Below are positions 9,443-18,694 of a stretch of 64,000 bases of DNA, piece after piece (the first letter of the stretch is position 1; every line of letters starts with the position of its first letter). The stretch comes from Bacteriovoracia bacterium (GTDB lineage Bacteria; Bdellovibrionota; Bacteriovoracia; Bacteriovoracales; Bacteriovoracaceae), in NCBI GenBank assembly GCA_030431635.1, contig JAUIIL010000001.1, positions 1-64,000 on the forward strand. The letters are read 5' to 3'. Made by a program: the position numbers and the translations under genes. The notes beneath the pieces were generated by a model, which did not search any database, had not been told where the DNA came from, and was given only the letters and a program-made list of their open reading frames with translations.

Positions 9443-12400
9443 ATGATCAAACTATCTTTTGGCTTGAGTTTGCTTTTTATTATAGCGAGCGTTTATGCAA
9501 CTCCCTTTTATTACGGAGGACGTTTAGTCGAACCAACAGGAGAGCCCCTTACTGGAACAGCTACTTTGCAGTTTGATCTATGGGTAGATGGAAGTCAGAC
9601 TGATTGTACCTCAACTTCTACAGTAACTTTATCCAAAGGAGTTTTTAACTCAGCAGTTGATTTTGATAGCCCATCTCTTACTTGTTCTTCCGGTTCAGAA
9701 ACTTTTGTTCAAAGAATTCAAGCAGCAGTAGCAGCAAATCACAATATTGAAATCGCAGTGACTCACCTTGATGCTTCTCCTACACCTGTTGCTTACCCAA
9801 GACAGAGAATTGGAGCTTCTCCAATGGCCCTCTTTGCGGTAGGTGGAAATGCAGTTGTTGGGAATGACTCAATCACAGGAGCTCACTTAAATGGAGTTGA
9901 TAGCTGTGCTGTTGGACAAGTTTTAACTCTTAATGCCTCTGGTATTTTTCAATGTACCGCAGGTGGAACTGTGACAAGTGTAAGCGCAGGAAACGGAATT
10001 ACGATAACTGGTGGCGCGAGTACTCCTACCATTGCAGTTAATCTTGATAATTCGACCTTGGGCTTTGATGCCGGAAACGCAAATCGTTTATATATTCTCA
10101 ATGGCGGAGTCGGCTCCACTCAAATAGCCAATGGAGCAGTGGACGCCAATCACTTAACGAGTGATGCGGTTACGACTATTAAAATTTTAGACAGTAATGT
10201 GACAACAGCAAAACTCGCAAACTCAGCAGTGACGAGTGCGAAGCTTGCCGCAGACGCGGTTGACTCAAGTAAGATAGCTGATGGCTCTATTGGACTCGCG
10301 GACTTAGCAGATGCGTGTGCGGCGGGAGAAGTGATTGCGAGAAACCCAGGGGACACAGCGTGGATTTGTACGCTCATTACTTCTTCCAGTATGACAGTGG
10401 ATGCGAATCATAATATTTACGCTGGCAGTGGCTCAGGTGCAGCGTTAACGACAGGTTCAAATAACCTCTTCTTAGGTCAGAGCGCAGGAGCGGGAATTGA
10501 TACGGGAGTGGGTAACGTTTTTATTGGTAATCAGGCAGGAAAAAATAAAACAGCAGGCAGTAATCAGTTTTTAATTGATAACCAAGATAGAGGAAGTTCA
10601 GCGAATGAAAATCTGCAGTCATTGGTGGTGGGAACTTTTGATAGTGATGTGAACAATCAGCGTTTTGCAGTGAACGCTCCTTTTCGTCCGGGAAGTTACG
10701 CAGCCGATCCGACAGGATTAGCAGCGGCAGCGAATGAAGGTTATATGTGGTGGGATTCTACTGCGAATAAATTTAAGTTTATTAATGGAAGTGGAGTAGC
10801 AGCAGACTTAGTAGAGTCTTTTGCGGGAGATATTACGGATGTAACAGTGGCACCCAACCAAGGTTTAGCGGTGACGAACTCAACAGGGCCAGCACCAGGT
10901 TTATCGTTAATTGATTGTGCTGCTAATGAGGTTTTGATCAGGAACGCGGGAGATACGGCGTGGGTGTGTGCGAGTTCACTAGCGACGGGAGTGCAGAGTT
11001 TAAATGGAGAGACGGGAGTAACACAGACGCTCGCGATTAATACAGCACCAGTATCAACGGCAGGGCCAGCGTGGAGTTCGAGTTCAAATACACATACGCT
11101 TGATATTCCTTTGGTGAATAATGGGACCTTAGGAACAGATGCGGGACTTCTTTTAAAGAGTGATTATGACTCTTTTGTAGCAGCGAGTACTCTTTTGGGT
11201 GGAACGATGACCACGAGTAAGTTTTGTCGTTATGATGGAACTGATATTGACTGTAATCAAGATATCGCTAGTGGAGTAGTGGGCTCCATTCAATTTAGTA
11301 ATGGTTCAGGAGTTAATACGGCAGATGCCACAAACCTTTTTTGGGATGATGCCAATAATAGACTTGGGGTTGGAACAAATGCTCCTAACGTGGCCATAGA
11401 AACAACTGGAAACGTGCGTGGGGTTGACTCTCAGTTCACACGCTACTGCGATGAAACAGGAAGTAGCTGTAAAGATATTGAAGATGTAAATTCCTACAAA
11501 GATAACACGGCAGCAGCCGATCCAACGGTGAATGATGATTCTGGAGATGGTTATAGTGTCGGTTCACGTTGGACAAATACGGCCAGTTCAGACGCCTTTG
11601 TTCTTATTGATGAAAGTGTAGGAGCAGCTGTCTGGAAAAAAATAACAACAGATGGGGACTTAACGGCCGTTAATGTCACTGCTAATCAGGGACTTCAAGT
11701 GACAAACTCTGGTGGGCCAGCACCAACATTAGCTTTAGTTGATTGTGCGGCCAACGAAATTTTAATTAGAAACGCGGGCGATACAGCATGGGTTTGTTCA
11801 AGCTCAACTTCAACAGGAGTACAAAGTTTAAATGGAGAGACGGGAACAACTCAAACACTGGCCATTAACACAGCACCAGTATCAACGACGGGTCCAGCGT
11901 GGAGTTCAGCTTCAAATGCTCACACTCTTAATATCCCTCTTGTTAACAACGCTACTTTAGGTACTGACGTAGGGCTTTTAAGAAAGAGTGATTTTGATTC
12001 CTTTGATGCGGTTTCAACTTTAATGAGTGGGACAATGACTGCGAATAAGTTTTGTCGTTATGATGGGACAGATATTGATTGTAATCAAGATATCGCTAGT
12101 GGAGTTGTAGGCTCTATTCAATTTAGTAACGGTTCTGGAATTAATACAGCAGATGCGACGAACCTTTTTTGGGATGATGGTAATAATAGACTTGGAGTAG
12201 GAACAAATGCTCCTAATGTGGCCATTGAAACGACTGGAAATGTGAGAGGAGTTGATGCTCAGTTTGCTCGCTATTGTGATGAAGCTGGGGCCAACTGTGA
12301 AGATATCGCAGGGATTGATTTTTATAAAGATAATATAGCTGTTTCTGATCCTACTGTTAATGATGACTCAACTGATGGGTATAAAGTAGGGTCGCGCTGG

Positions 12401-13093
12401 ACGAATTCATCTACTTCAGAAGTGTATATACTCGTCGATGAATCATCTGGGGCAGCTGTCTGGAAAAAAATAACTTACAATGATACAACTGCAAGACTGG
12501 CCACTGATGGAAGTAATAATATGGCCGCTAATCTTGATATGAATAGTAACAAACTTGTAAATGTGGCCAATCCAACGAATAGTACAGATGGAGCTAACAA
12601 GGCTTACGTTGATGAAATCAATGTTCCTCAGATACCCGCAAGTAAAATAAGGCGATACGTGAACGAGCAAGAAAGCTCAGCTGGCTACACTCTTCATGCC
12701 GATACATGTGGAGGGGGAGAAGTTTATGTGGCTTTAGAAGATATTTATGATGACACAGATACTCTTATCACTGATATGGGCTTTTGCATTGAAACTTCTG
12801 CCAGAACTGCTGATAGTTGGGAAGATGCCAAAGCTGCTTGTGTTTCAGATGGAAAAAGACTCCCTCGAGTTTTTGAATGGCATTTGGCCTGTGAAAGGAG
12901 AGCAACTCTTTCAGTTTCTATTTCAGCAGATAAAGAATGGGTCTCTAATTTCTCTTTGGCCACGGCCGATGGAAATTATTATGGAACTATTTCTATGCCA
13001 TATAGCGATGGATGCGCTGATGAAAATTACTGGTATTTACCAGGAGGCAGCACAAATCCAAGGAATTCTTTGAAGTTTCGTTGTGTGAAATAA
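9443..13093 (+). CDS. Fibre protein with C-terminal FGE/C-type-lectin-like domain
   Basis: 1216 residues. A signal peptide (LLFIIASVYA) is followed by a domain starting TPFYYGGRLVEPTGEPL, then repeat-rich fibre. AKLANSAVTSAKLAADAV-type heptads near 10200-10300 look like a trimeric coiled region. Two homologous units of 276 residues start at 10838 and 11666. The last 130 residues carry CIETS, AKAACVSDGKRLPRVFEW, EWVSNF and a final KFRCVK: the FGE-sulfatase/C-type-lectin fold, a plausible binding tip in place of the S74 domain. ATG 9443 is chosen over 9437 because AAGGA (9431-9435) lies 7 bases before it. Likely an exported surface fibre; the ligand is unknown. Confidence 0.8.
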   Translation: MIKLSFGLSLLFIIASVYATPFYYGGRLVEPTGEPLTGTATLQFDLWVDGSQTDCTSTSTVTLSKGVFNSAVDFDSPSLTCSSGSETFVQRIQAAVAANHNIEIAVTHLDASPTPVAYPRQRIGASPMALFAVGGNAVVGNDSITGAHLNGVDSCAVGQVLTLNASGIFQCTAGGTVTSVSAGNGITITGGASTPTIAVNLDNSTLGFDAGNANRLYILNGGVGSTQIANGAVDANHLTSDAVTTIKILDSNVTTAKLANSAVTSAKLAADAVDSSKIADGSIGLADLADACAAGEVIARNPGDTAWICTLITSSSMTVDANHNIYAGSGSGAALTTGSNNLFLGQSAGAGIDTGVGNVFIGNQAGKNKTAGSNQFLIDNQDRGSSANENLQSLVVGTFDSDVNNQRFAVNAPFRPGSYAADPTGLAAAANEGYMWWDSTANKFKFINGSGVAADLVESFAGDITDVTVAPNQGLAVTNSTGPAPGLSLIDCAANEVLIRNAGDTAWVCASSLATGVQSLNGETGVTQTLAINTAPVSTAGPAWSSSSNTHTLDIPLVNNGTLGTDAGLLLKSDYDSFVAASTLLGGTMTTSKFCRYDGTDIDCNQDIASGVVGSIQFSNGSGVNTADATNLFWDDANNRLGVGTNAPNVAIETTGNVRGVDSQFTRYCDETGSSCKDIEDVNSYKDNTAAADPTVNDDSGDGYSVGSRWTNTASSDAFVLIDESVGAAVWKKITTDGDLTAVNVTANQGLQVTNSGGPAPTLALVDCAANEILIRNAGDTAWVCSSSTSTGVQSLNGETGTTQTLAINTAPVSTTGPAWSSASNAHTLNIPLVNNATLGTDVGLLRKSDFDSFDAVSTLMSGTMTANKFCRYDGTDIDCNQDIASGVVGSIQFSNGSGINTADATNLFWDDGNNRLGVGTNAPNVAIETTGNVRGVDAQFARYCDEAGANCEDIAGIDFYKDNIAVSDPTVNDDSTDGYKVGSRWTNSSTSEVYILVDESSGAAVWKKITYNDTTARLATDGSNNMAANLDMNSNKLVNVANPTNSTDGANKAYVDEINVPQIPASKIRRYVNEQESSAGYTLHADTCGGGEVYVALEDIYDDTDTLITDMGFCIETSARTADSWEDAKAACVSDGKRLPRVFEWHLACERRATLSVSISADKEWVSNFSLATADGNYYGTISMPYSDGCADENYWYLPGGSTNPRNSLKFRCVK
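10838..12493 (+). repeat. Two tandem 828-bp repeat units inside the fibre gene
   Basis: Unit 1 starts at 10838 (DVTVAPNQGLAVTNS) and unit 2 at 11666 (AVNVTANQGLQVTNS), exactly 828 bp (276 codons) apart. Shared landmarks include LIRNAGDTAWVC, KFCRYDGTDIDCNQDIASG, NLFWDD and GAAVWKKIT. The units differ at many silent sites, so this duplication is older than the exchange between 1-283 and 10881-11163. Confidence 0.9.
10881..11163 (+). repeat. Direct repeat copy B (pairs with 1-283)
   Basis: 96 percent identical to the left end of the window, in the same orientation and codon phase, inside unit 1 of the second fibre gene. The segment is richer in GCG and ACG codons than the surrounding AT-rich genes. 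Confidence 0.95.
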
Positions 13094-13096
13094 AAA

Positions 13097-14701
13097 ATGA
13101 GAACTATTTTCCAATTTTTTTATCGAAGAAAAATCCCTCTCTTTCTTCTGACTCTTTTTTTTCTTTTTGATAAGTTCTCTTCCTCTCTTCAAAAGATTGG
13201 TCAAAAATATGAAGAAAAAATTGTTTCTTCTCAAAAACTGAATTCTCTATCTTATGCTAAAAGAAAAACACAAAAGAATTTTAGTAAAGTAGTAAATAAA
13301 TCAATGAAGAGCAACCAGGGAAAATTTCCTTTTTTCCTGATGGACTATACTCTCTTTGATTATGAAGAAGATGAAGTTCATTTTTCACAAAGCTCTATTG
13401 AGAAAAAAACAACTAAACCTCTCATCACTGAACCAGAGAATTCTTTTTATACTCTGGTTAACGATAGAAGTTGGTCTAAGGAAGATGGTTTTGAGTCTAA
13501 TATAGGTGAACCAGAGACGAAGAAACATTACTATTCGCTTTATCTAGAGCAAGTAGACATTTTTAAGAAAAATCATAGAGAAAGCGGAGTTGGTCTCACT
13601 TTATTTCACAGGGCCAATAATAAAAGAGCTGTTTTAACTTATGAGGCCTATCTTTATTCTTTTCAAGAATTAAAAGATTATTTAGAAAGCATCTGTGAAG
13701 AAAGAGGAGATAAACTATGCTCTTTAACCAGAAAAGTACAAAGTTTAGAAAAAATCAGAGGAAACCTTCCTTCTCTCTTTTCTTCTATGGCAGGCTATCT
13801 TTCTTTTAATTCTCAATGTCCATTAATTGATGAAGAGCTCAAACTTCCTGTCTTTCAAATAAGTCGCTATGTAAGTACTCTAGAGAGTAAGAAAAAAAAG
13901 TATGAAATCTGGCTTCCTGAAATTCATAAATTAAAACACCAGTGGACAACAAGTATGGATAAGAAAAAAGGAAAACTTTATCAATTTCATGCCGATGGAC
14001 AAAATGCAACCCCCTTTAGTTTTTATAAGATGGAAACAATTTGTGTTATTGGAGAGATCGATAGTTTGTCACAACAAACAGTGGGTTCTTACTGCCATAA
14101 AGATGAGTCTTGTTTGAGTGGGTGCTGTAAACGAGGAGTTTGCTCTTCTCACAATCCTTCTAAAAATCTTTATTGCTCTAAAGAAGTTGGTGACTTTTGT
14201 ATGGCCAATAGGTTTTGTGTAAGACATGAAAACAAAAGATATTCTAAAGCAGTTTATTATACTGAAAGAAGACAAATCCCTCCACCTCCACCACCAGAGA
14301 GTATCCCAAGAACTCAAGAAGCCTTGGTTGAATATTACTCAAGTCTTAAACCTGAATTTGAAACTGTTTATTTATGTAAACCAGGAGTCAACAGCTGTGA
14401 TCTCTCTGAAAAAGAATGCCGTGAGAGAAGAAGAGGCAATGGGGAAGTTAACTCTCGTCCTTGCGATAATATCTGTAGCGCTAAGGATATGGAGTCTTTT
14501 GGCTTAGGAGTGCATAGTTATTGTGTGAATAATAAATGTCAGGATATAGATAGATATTTTGTTAAAGCTTCTTATGAGTCGAACTATCCGGCCAAAGCTT
14601 GTGATGGTGAAGAACTTCCTCATCCAAAAGACGTTATCACTAGTTATTATGATGAAGAGAAGAATAAGATTATCACAAAAGTAGAAAATTTCACCCCTTA
14701 A
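13097..14701 (+). CDS. Cys-rich secreted protein with polyproline linker, unknown
   Basis: 534 residues. A hydrophobic segment (about 13-25) near the N-terminus after RRK looks like a signal or anchor. The middle is charged and helical. From about residue 325 it is Cys-rich: SYCHKDESCLSGCCKRGVCSS resembles the disulfide spacing of small Cys-knot or Dickkopf-like modules. A six-Pro run follows near residue 396, then more Cys pairs. It starts 3 bases after the fibre gene stop without a Shine-Dalgarno sequence, so it is probably co-translated with that gene and may help fibre display; this is inference. Its stop abuts the convergent gene with no gap. Confidence 0.6.
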   Translation: MRTIFQFFYRRKIPLFLLTLFFLFDKFSSSLQKIGQKYEEKIVSSQKLNSLSYAKRKTQKNFSKVVNKSMKSNQGKFPFFLMDYTLFDYEEDEVHFSQSSIEKKTTKPLITEPENSFYTLVNDRSWSKEDGFESNIGEPETKKHYYSLYLEQVDIFKKNHRESGVGLTLFHRANNKRAVLTYEAYLYSFQELKDYLESICEERGDKLCSLTRKVQSLEKIRGNLPSLFSSMAGYLSFNSQCPLIDEELKLPVFQISRYVSTLESKKKKYEIWLPEIHKLKHQWTTSMDKKKGKLYQFHADGQNATPFSFYKMETICVIGEIDSLSQQTVGSYCHKDESCLSGCCKRGVCSSHNPSKNLYCSKEVGDFCMANRFCVRHENKRYSKAVYYTERRQIPPPPPPESIPRTQEALVEYYSSLKPEFETVYLCKPGVNSCDLSEKECRERRRGNGEVNSRPCDNICSAKDMESFGLGVHSYCVNNKCQDIDRYFVKASYESNYPAKACDGEELPHPKDVITSYYDEEKNKIITKVENFTP

Positions 14702-15412
14702 CTAATAAGGCGAAGGAAGTGTTAACTTTGAAAAATCACTAGAGAGGCTCTTTCTCAACCTAACAGCGCCAAAAATCTCATCCAGCTTGTAATCTCTACC
14801 ACTAGGTCGACCCTTAAAGGCACTGGCCCACTCCTGTGGTCCTTCAGCAAGGTCAAGGACGATAGAGTGCTTATTATTTTTGTTTTGTAATTTGTGAGAG
14901 GTTTGATGAAACCCTTCTTCTCGTTGAAAATCTGTTTTAATAATAAGAAGTGAGCGTATTTTTGAATTAAAAAATTGAGGGTTCTCTTTTAGCCACTTAA
15001 GAAGGATCAGTGTTTGGTGATAATCAGCTGGATCGTAGAGCGGAAAATTAATGGCAATATTAAGCACTTGGTTTACTTGAAGATCTTTATTTAAAAGAGA
15101 GTTGAAAACAGCTTCAGTTCTTACATCTGAACTGATTAAAGAGTATTTAATTCCAATGTAATTAAGCCAGTCATCAACATAACTATCAGCTGAAACTCTG
15201 AGGTTTTTGTAGCCTTCATAACTTTGTTGAAGAACATCAAGATAGTAAGGTTCAAGTTCACGAGGAGGGGCCATCTTTGGTGAGTCAAGTAGGTGCTCTG
15301 GAATTGTGACAGCACTGACAAATCCTAGAAAACACTTTTTTACAAATTCTCTTCTCTCATTGGAATGGGAAAAGCTGCTAAATAGTAGACTTAAAACTAA
15401 TAAATATCTCAT
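14702..15412 (-). CDS. Secreted protein of unknown function
   Basis: 236 residues with a short signal-like N-terminus (MRYLLVLSLLFSSFSHS). The rest is soluble, with mixed helix and sheet. NERREFVKKCFLGFVSAV directly after the signal resembles a second hydrophobic patch, reminiscent of Tat-like substrates but without a twin-Arg consensus. No recognisable catalytic motif. It is tail-to-tail with the preceding + gene (0 bp) and lies downstream of the dihaem cytochrome gene on the same strand, 59 bp away, so an operon is possible. Confidence 0.55.
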   Translation of the reverse strand: MRYLLVLSLLFSSFSHSNERREFVKKCFLGFVSAVTIPEHLLDSPKMAPPRELEPYYLDVLQQSYEGYKNLRVSADSYVDDWLNYIGIKYSLISSDVRTEAVFNSLLNKDLQVNQVLNIAINFPLYDPADYHQTLILLKWLKENPQFFNSKIRSLLIIKTDFQREEGFHQTSHKLQNKNNKHSIVLDLAEGPQEWASAFKGRPSGRDYKLDEIFGAVRLRKSLSSDFSKLTLPSPY

Positions 15413-15471
15413 TAGAGACAGTTATCATTTTTCAACTGCTTGGAGTAGAGAAGCGAGTAATTTTTACTTAT

Positions 15472-16662
15472 TCAAAGTCTATCAAGATAAGACTCATCAG
15501 TCAGAGCGTACTTGAGAAAATACAGCAAATCGGCTTTCTCTTCTTCTGTCATTTTGATTAGAGTGAGTCTTGCGTCAAATGTACTTACCTTATAAGCAAT
15601 AGTCTCTGGCGTATCGGCCCATTTAAGATCCCTTCCATAAACAGAGCGATATTTTTTATTAAGTCTTGAAATATCATACTCTTTCAAACTTTTAACAGGA
15701 TCGTTATAGTGCTCGATGACTTCTTCAAGGGTCAAAAAAGCTCCATTATGCATATAAGGAGCTGTCAGGGCCACATTCCTTAACGAGGGCGTTTTGAATT
15801 GGAAATCAACAGGAATGCCTCCTGGTAACCCTTTATCGATTGTTTCAATACTTGGAATGCCAATATTAGCGAAAGAGTGAGCTGTAGTAGTAGGAAGGGA
15901 GTGACAGGAGAGACAATTTTGTTGAAAAACATTTAAACCTCGCTGTGACTTTTCATCAAGCTTTTTAATCCCCAATCGATCAAGATCAAAAGGAGTTTTA
16001 TCAGCACGAAAAGTTTCAGTTATATAGTGGGCAATAGCATTGGCCAGGTGACCAATATTAATTTCCTCGTCTGGATAAAGAACTTCAAATTGTTTCTGAT
16101 AAAAATCTATGGCAAGGATTTTCTCAGTAATCTTTTCCCAAATAATAAGAGGTTCTTCAAAATTAGCAATTGGGTTTTCTCCTTTGTACCCAAGCATTTC
16201 ATCAGGGTTAATCATAGGAAAAAGAACTTGAGCACCAAGTGGGTTCTTAAGAGCGCGAGTGATGTGAGAAGCTTGAGGATAATAGCCGCTGATTTCTTTA
16301 ACAGGTGTTTTAAAAAGAGGAGGTTCAGTTCGAGAGAAACTCACTCGACCATCCCAGAAAAACATCTGAAACCCTCCTTCACCAAGTTCAAATAAAGAAG
16401 GTGAGTTTCTAGTTAAAATCTTGTTCTTTTGTCCTTGAGATAAAGGAAGGCTGTCTCCTGTTCCTAACGCTGTGCTATGACAGGTGCTACATGAAATATT
16501 ATTATTTCCAGAAAGACGATTATCAAAAAAAAGAGATTTCCCAAGTTTATAAATAGGAGTTTTAAGTTTATCTTGTTTAAAAGCTTTTAAATAACTCGAG
16601 AGTTCCATAGACATGGAAGAAAAAGAAATAAAATAAACAAAAACAAAAAACTCTACTCTCAC
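15472..16662 (-). CDS. Dihaem cytochrome c peroxidase / MauG-family protein
   Basis: 396 residues with a hydrophobic signal peptide. Two c-type haem motifs are visible: CSTCH (58-62), preceded by LGKSLFFDNRLSG, and CLSCH in the second half. TPSLRNVALTAPYMHNGAFLTLEEVIEHY is the characteristic C-terminal segment of this family. These periplasmic proteins reduce hydrogen peroxide with electrons from cytochrome c or act as MauG-type oxidases. Whether it is a true peroxidase cannot be decided here. The FFWDGR segment is also typical. It probably protects the periplasm from peroxide. Confidence 0.88.
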   Translation of the reverse strand: MRVEFFVFVYFISFSSMSMELSSYLKAFKQDKLKTPIYKLGKSLFFDNRLSGNNNISCSTCHSTALGTGDSLPLSQGQKNKILTRNSPSLFELGEGGFQMFFWDGRVSFSRTEPPLFKTPVKEISGYYPQASHITRALKNPLGAQVLFPMINPDEMLGYKGENPIANFEEPLIIWEKITEKILAIDFYQKQFEVLYPDEEINIGHLANAIAHYITETFRADKTPFDLDRLGIKKLDEKSQRGLNVFQQNCLSCHSLPTTTAHSFANIGIPSIETIDKGLPGGIPVDFQFKTPSLRNVALTAPYMHNGAFLTLEEVIEHYNDPVKSLKEYDISRLNKKYRSVYGRDLKWADTPETIAYKVSTFDARLTLIKMTEEEKADLLYFLKYALTDESYLDRL

Positions 16663-16732
16663 AAGGAAATGTTAAGGTTAGGATTTTTAAATGAAATCAG
16701 GAATTGTAAAAATTTCCTGGTTTTTAAAGAGT

Positions 16733-16758
16733 AGAAGATGGGTTTCCTTACATCTTCT
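16733..16758 (-). terminator. Hairpin downstream of response regulator gene
   Basis: AGAAGATG (16733-16740) and CATCTTCT (16751-16758) make a perfect 8-bp stem with a 10-base loop, 19 bases past the stop of the minus-strand regulator gene. A second imperfect hairpin (about 16698-16719, CAGGAATT/AATTTCCTG) follows. U-tracts are poor, so terminator function is tentative. Confidence 0.4.
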
Positions 16759-16776
16759 TTCAATCTAAAAGGAGAG

Positions 16777-17166
16777 CTAAGTTGAGCGGTATTTTTCAAT
16801 AAGCTCTAAAACTTTATCAATTAGATCTTCTTTAGAAATAGGTTTTGTCAAAAAAAAATCGGCTCCAGCATACTTTGATTGCTCTTCAAAATCTTTATTA
16901 CTAGAAATAGCAATAATGGGTGTTTGTTTTAGATCTTTATGATTTTTAATATCAATAGTTGCTGAATTCCCATCATAAATGGGCATATTAATATCCATAA
17001 TGACTAAATCAAATTTATAGCGAGTTAAGGCCAAAACACAACTCTTGCCATTGGTGACATTGTAGACTTGATAGCCATATGGTTGGAGGACTTTTTTGAC
17101 AAAAGAGATCATAATAGGATCGTCTTCAACAACCAAAATAGATTTTTGCTCGACTGAATCGCTCAT
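16777..17166 (-). CDS. Single-domain CheY-like response regulator
   Basis: 129 residues, one receiver domain and no output domain. The acidic pair is D15-D16, the phospho-acceptor is D58 (VIMDINMP), the switch Ser is S88 (IIAISS) and the conserved Lys is K108 (LTKP); all are present, so it should be phosphorylated. It is divergent to two receiver/HD-GYP genes across a 146-bp gap, suggesting a shared phosphorelay or c-di-GMP circuit. No partner kinase is in the window. Confidence 0.88.
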   Translation of the reverse strand: MSDSVEQKSILVVEDDPIMISFVKKVLQPYGYQVYNVTNGKSCVLALTRYKFDLVIMDINMPIYDGNSATIDIKNHKDLKQTPIIAISSNKDFEEQSKYAGADFFLTKPISKEDLIDKVLELIEKYRST

Positions 17167-17211
17167 TTAATCTCCTTAAAGAAGCTCTTTAAATAACCGT
17201 TCGGAGAAAAA

Positions 17212-17298
17212 AGGCGAAATTTGAAGTTTTTCCCCCTGAAAATAAGGTAAAATTAAATGAGTAAGTAATTAATATTTAGAATTTCGCCTAAACAGGCG
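17212..17298 (+). promoter_or_regulatory. Leader with two mutually exclusive hairpins
   Basis: AGGCGAAATT (17212-17221) is perfectly complementary to AATTTCGCCT (17280-17289). The CGCCT of that arm (17285-17289) can instead pair with AGGCG (17294-17298) across an AAAC loop. The two structures cannot coexist. The ATG of the next gene is at 17313. It resembles a conformational switch in a 5' leader, but does not match the c-di-GMP-I riboswitch consensus. Confidence 0.45.
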
Positions 17299-17312
17299 AT
17301 AAGTTAAGAGCT

Positions 17313-18647
17313 ATGGCACATTGTCTACTTATAATCGAAGATCCTATTCTTCAAGATATTTATTCTTTGAATTTAAAGATGTACACCGATCTGGATTCAA
17401 TCATTAAAAAAACTCACTATGAAGCCATGTCGGTTTTCGATCATGTTGACTCTGTCGACCTTATTATTGTTCAAGAAAAAATTGATGGTGTTGAAACAGC
17501 TGATGAAATGATTAATTTTCTTAAGGCCAACGATAAATCTCATATTCCTGTCATCATGCTTGGTAAAGAAAGAAGCATTCATTATTTTGCTAATATTCTT
17601 CCTCCTAAGGTTGATATGTCGACTCTTCTCAAAGCAGTTGCCAAGCATATGGGAGTTACGGCCAGAGATATTGCAAGTCGATTTGTTCCCGAGTTTTTCC
17701 CCATTCCGGTTACTTTCTTAGAGAATATAGAGGAGAGTAATTGTGAAGTTTTTAAAAGAAATGCTGACAAAGACGGTAAATATATGTTCTACAAAGTTAT
17801 TGAAGCTGGAAAAAAGTTTACCAATAAAGATATCTTAAATATTAAAAAATCTGGTCATCGTCATGTTTATATTCAGTCTAACTTAAGACTTAAGTTTACT
17901 AATTTCTATACCAGACAAGTCATTTTAAAGGTTAGAGAAACAAAGGATCCGAAAAAGAAAGTAGGGCTTCTTCAACAGGCCATGGACTTTGTGAAAACAC
18001 AGTCTATTAATGAAATGCCTTTGAGTGAAGAGACAGTTGAAGTTGCGAATACTTATATTGAAGAAACATTAAACATGGTAGGTGACTCTAAGGCCTTGCG
18101 CTATTTTATGAAAAACCTACTTGAGAATACAAGTGGCTTTGCTTTTCAGCACTGTCAACTCATCACTTATGTTTCGTTTCAAATGGTTGAGGCGATGGAT
18201 TGGGGAACAAAAGAGCAGCAGAAAAAGCTCTCATTTATTTCTTTTTTCCATGACATTGTTTTACAAGAAGAAAGACTTGTTAAAGTTCATTCAACAGAAG
18301 AGATGAATGCTCTTAATTTAGATGAGCAAAGAAAAAAAGTTGTCGAGCATCATGCTTATTTGGCCAGCGATATTGTCTCTAGAATTCCTAATGCTCCGAT
18401 GGGAGCTGATATCATCATTAAGCAACACCATGGAGCCCAAAATGGTATTGGTTTTCCCAAAGACTTTCCAAGTAACCTCTCTCCCTTAGCAATGGTGTTT
18501 ATGGTGGCCGAAGAATACGTCCATTACATGCTGAAAAATAAAGCGGATTTCTCCCACGAAAAAGCTATTAAAGGTCTTTATGATGCATTTCCTAAGATGG
18601 GGAAATGGAAACGTATGATCCAGACCTTAGAAAAAATGAAAATCTGA
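17313..18647 (+). CDS. Pseudo-receiver plus HD-GYP domain protein
   Basis: 444 residues. The N-terminus (1-125) looks like a receiver, but the phospho-acceptor position reads VDLIIVQEKIDG, so Asp is replaced by Gln 54. The C-terminal half carries HD-superfamily landmarks: QHCQLITY (about 277), FFHD (about 310), EHHAY (about 345) and KQHHGAQNGIGFP (about 370), matching the HD-GYP hydrolase motif with GFP in place of GYP. HD-GYP proteins degrade cyclic di-GMP or related dinucleotides. Its receiver should not be phosphorylated in the usual way. It is followed 47 bp later by a sister gene. Confidence 0.75.
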   Translation: MAHCLLIIEDPILQDIYSLNLKMYTDLDSIIKKTHYEAMSVFDHVDSVDLIIVQEKIDGVETADEMINFLKANDKSHIPVIMLGKERSIHYFANILPPKVDMSTLLKAVAKHMGVTARDIASRFVPEFFPIPVTFLENIEESNCEVFKRNADKDGKYMFYKVIEAGKKFTNKDILNIKKSGHRHVYIQSNLRLKFTNFYTRQVILKVRETKDPKKKVGLLQQAMDFVKTQSINEMPLSEETVEVANTYIEETLNMVGDSKALRYFMKNLLENTSGFAFQHCQLITYVSFQMVEAMDWGTKEQQKKLSFISFFHDIVLQEERLVKVHSTEEMNALNLDEQRKKVVEHHAYLASDIVSRIPNAPMGADIIIKQHHGAQNGIGFPKDFPSNLSPLAMVFMVAEEYVHYMLKNKADFSHEKAIKGLYDAFPKMGKWKRMIQTLEKMKI

Positions 18648-18694
18648 GAAAAACAGACGGTTAATTTTCAGTCAAAATATACCGAAGGGTCTGT

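Noticed and set aside
17212-17298. c-di-GMP riboswitch
   Set aside because: Hairpins exist but the conserved class I consensus segments are not visible.
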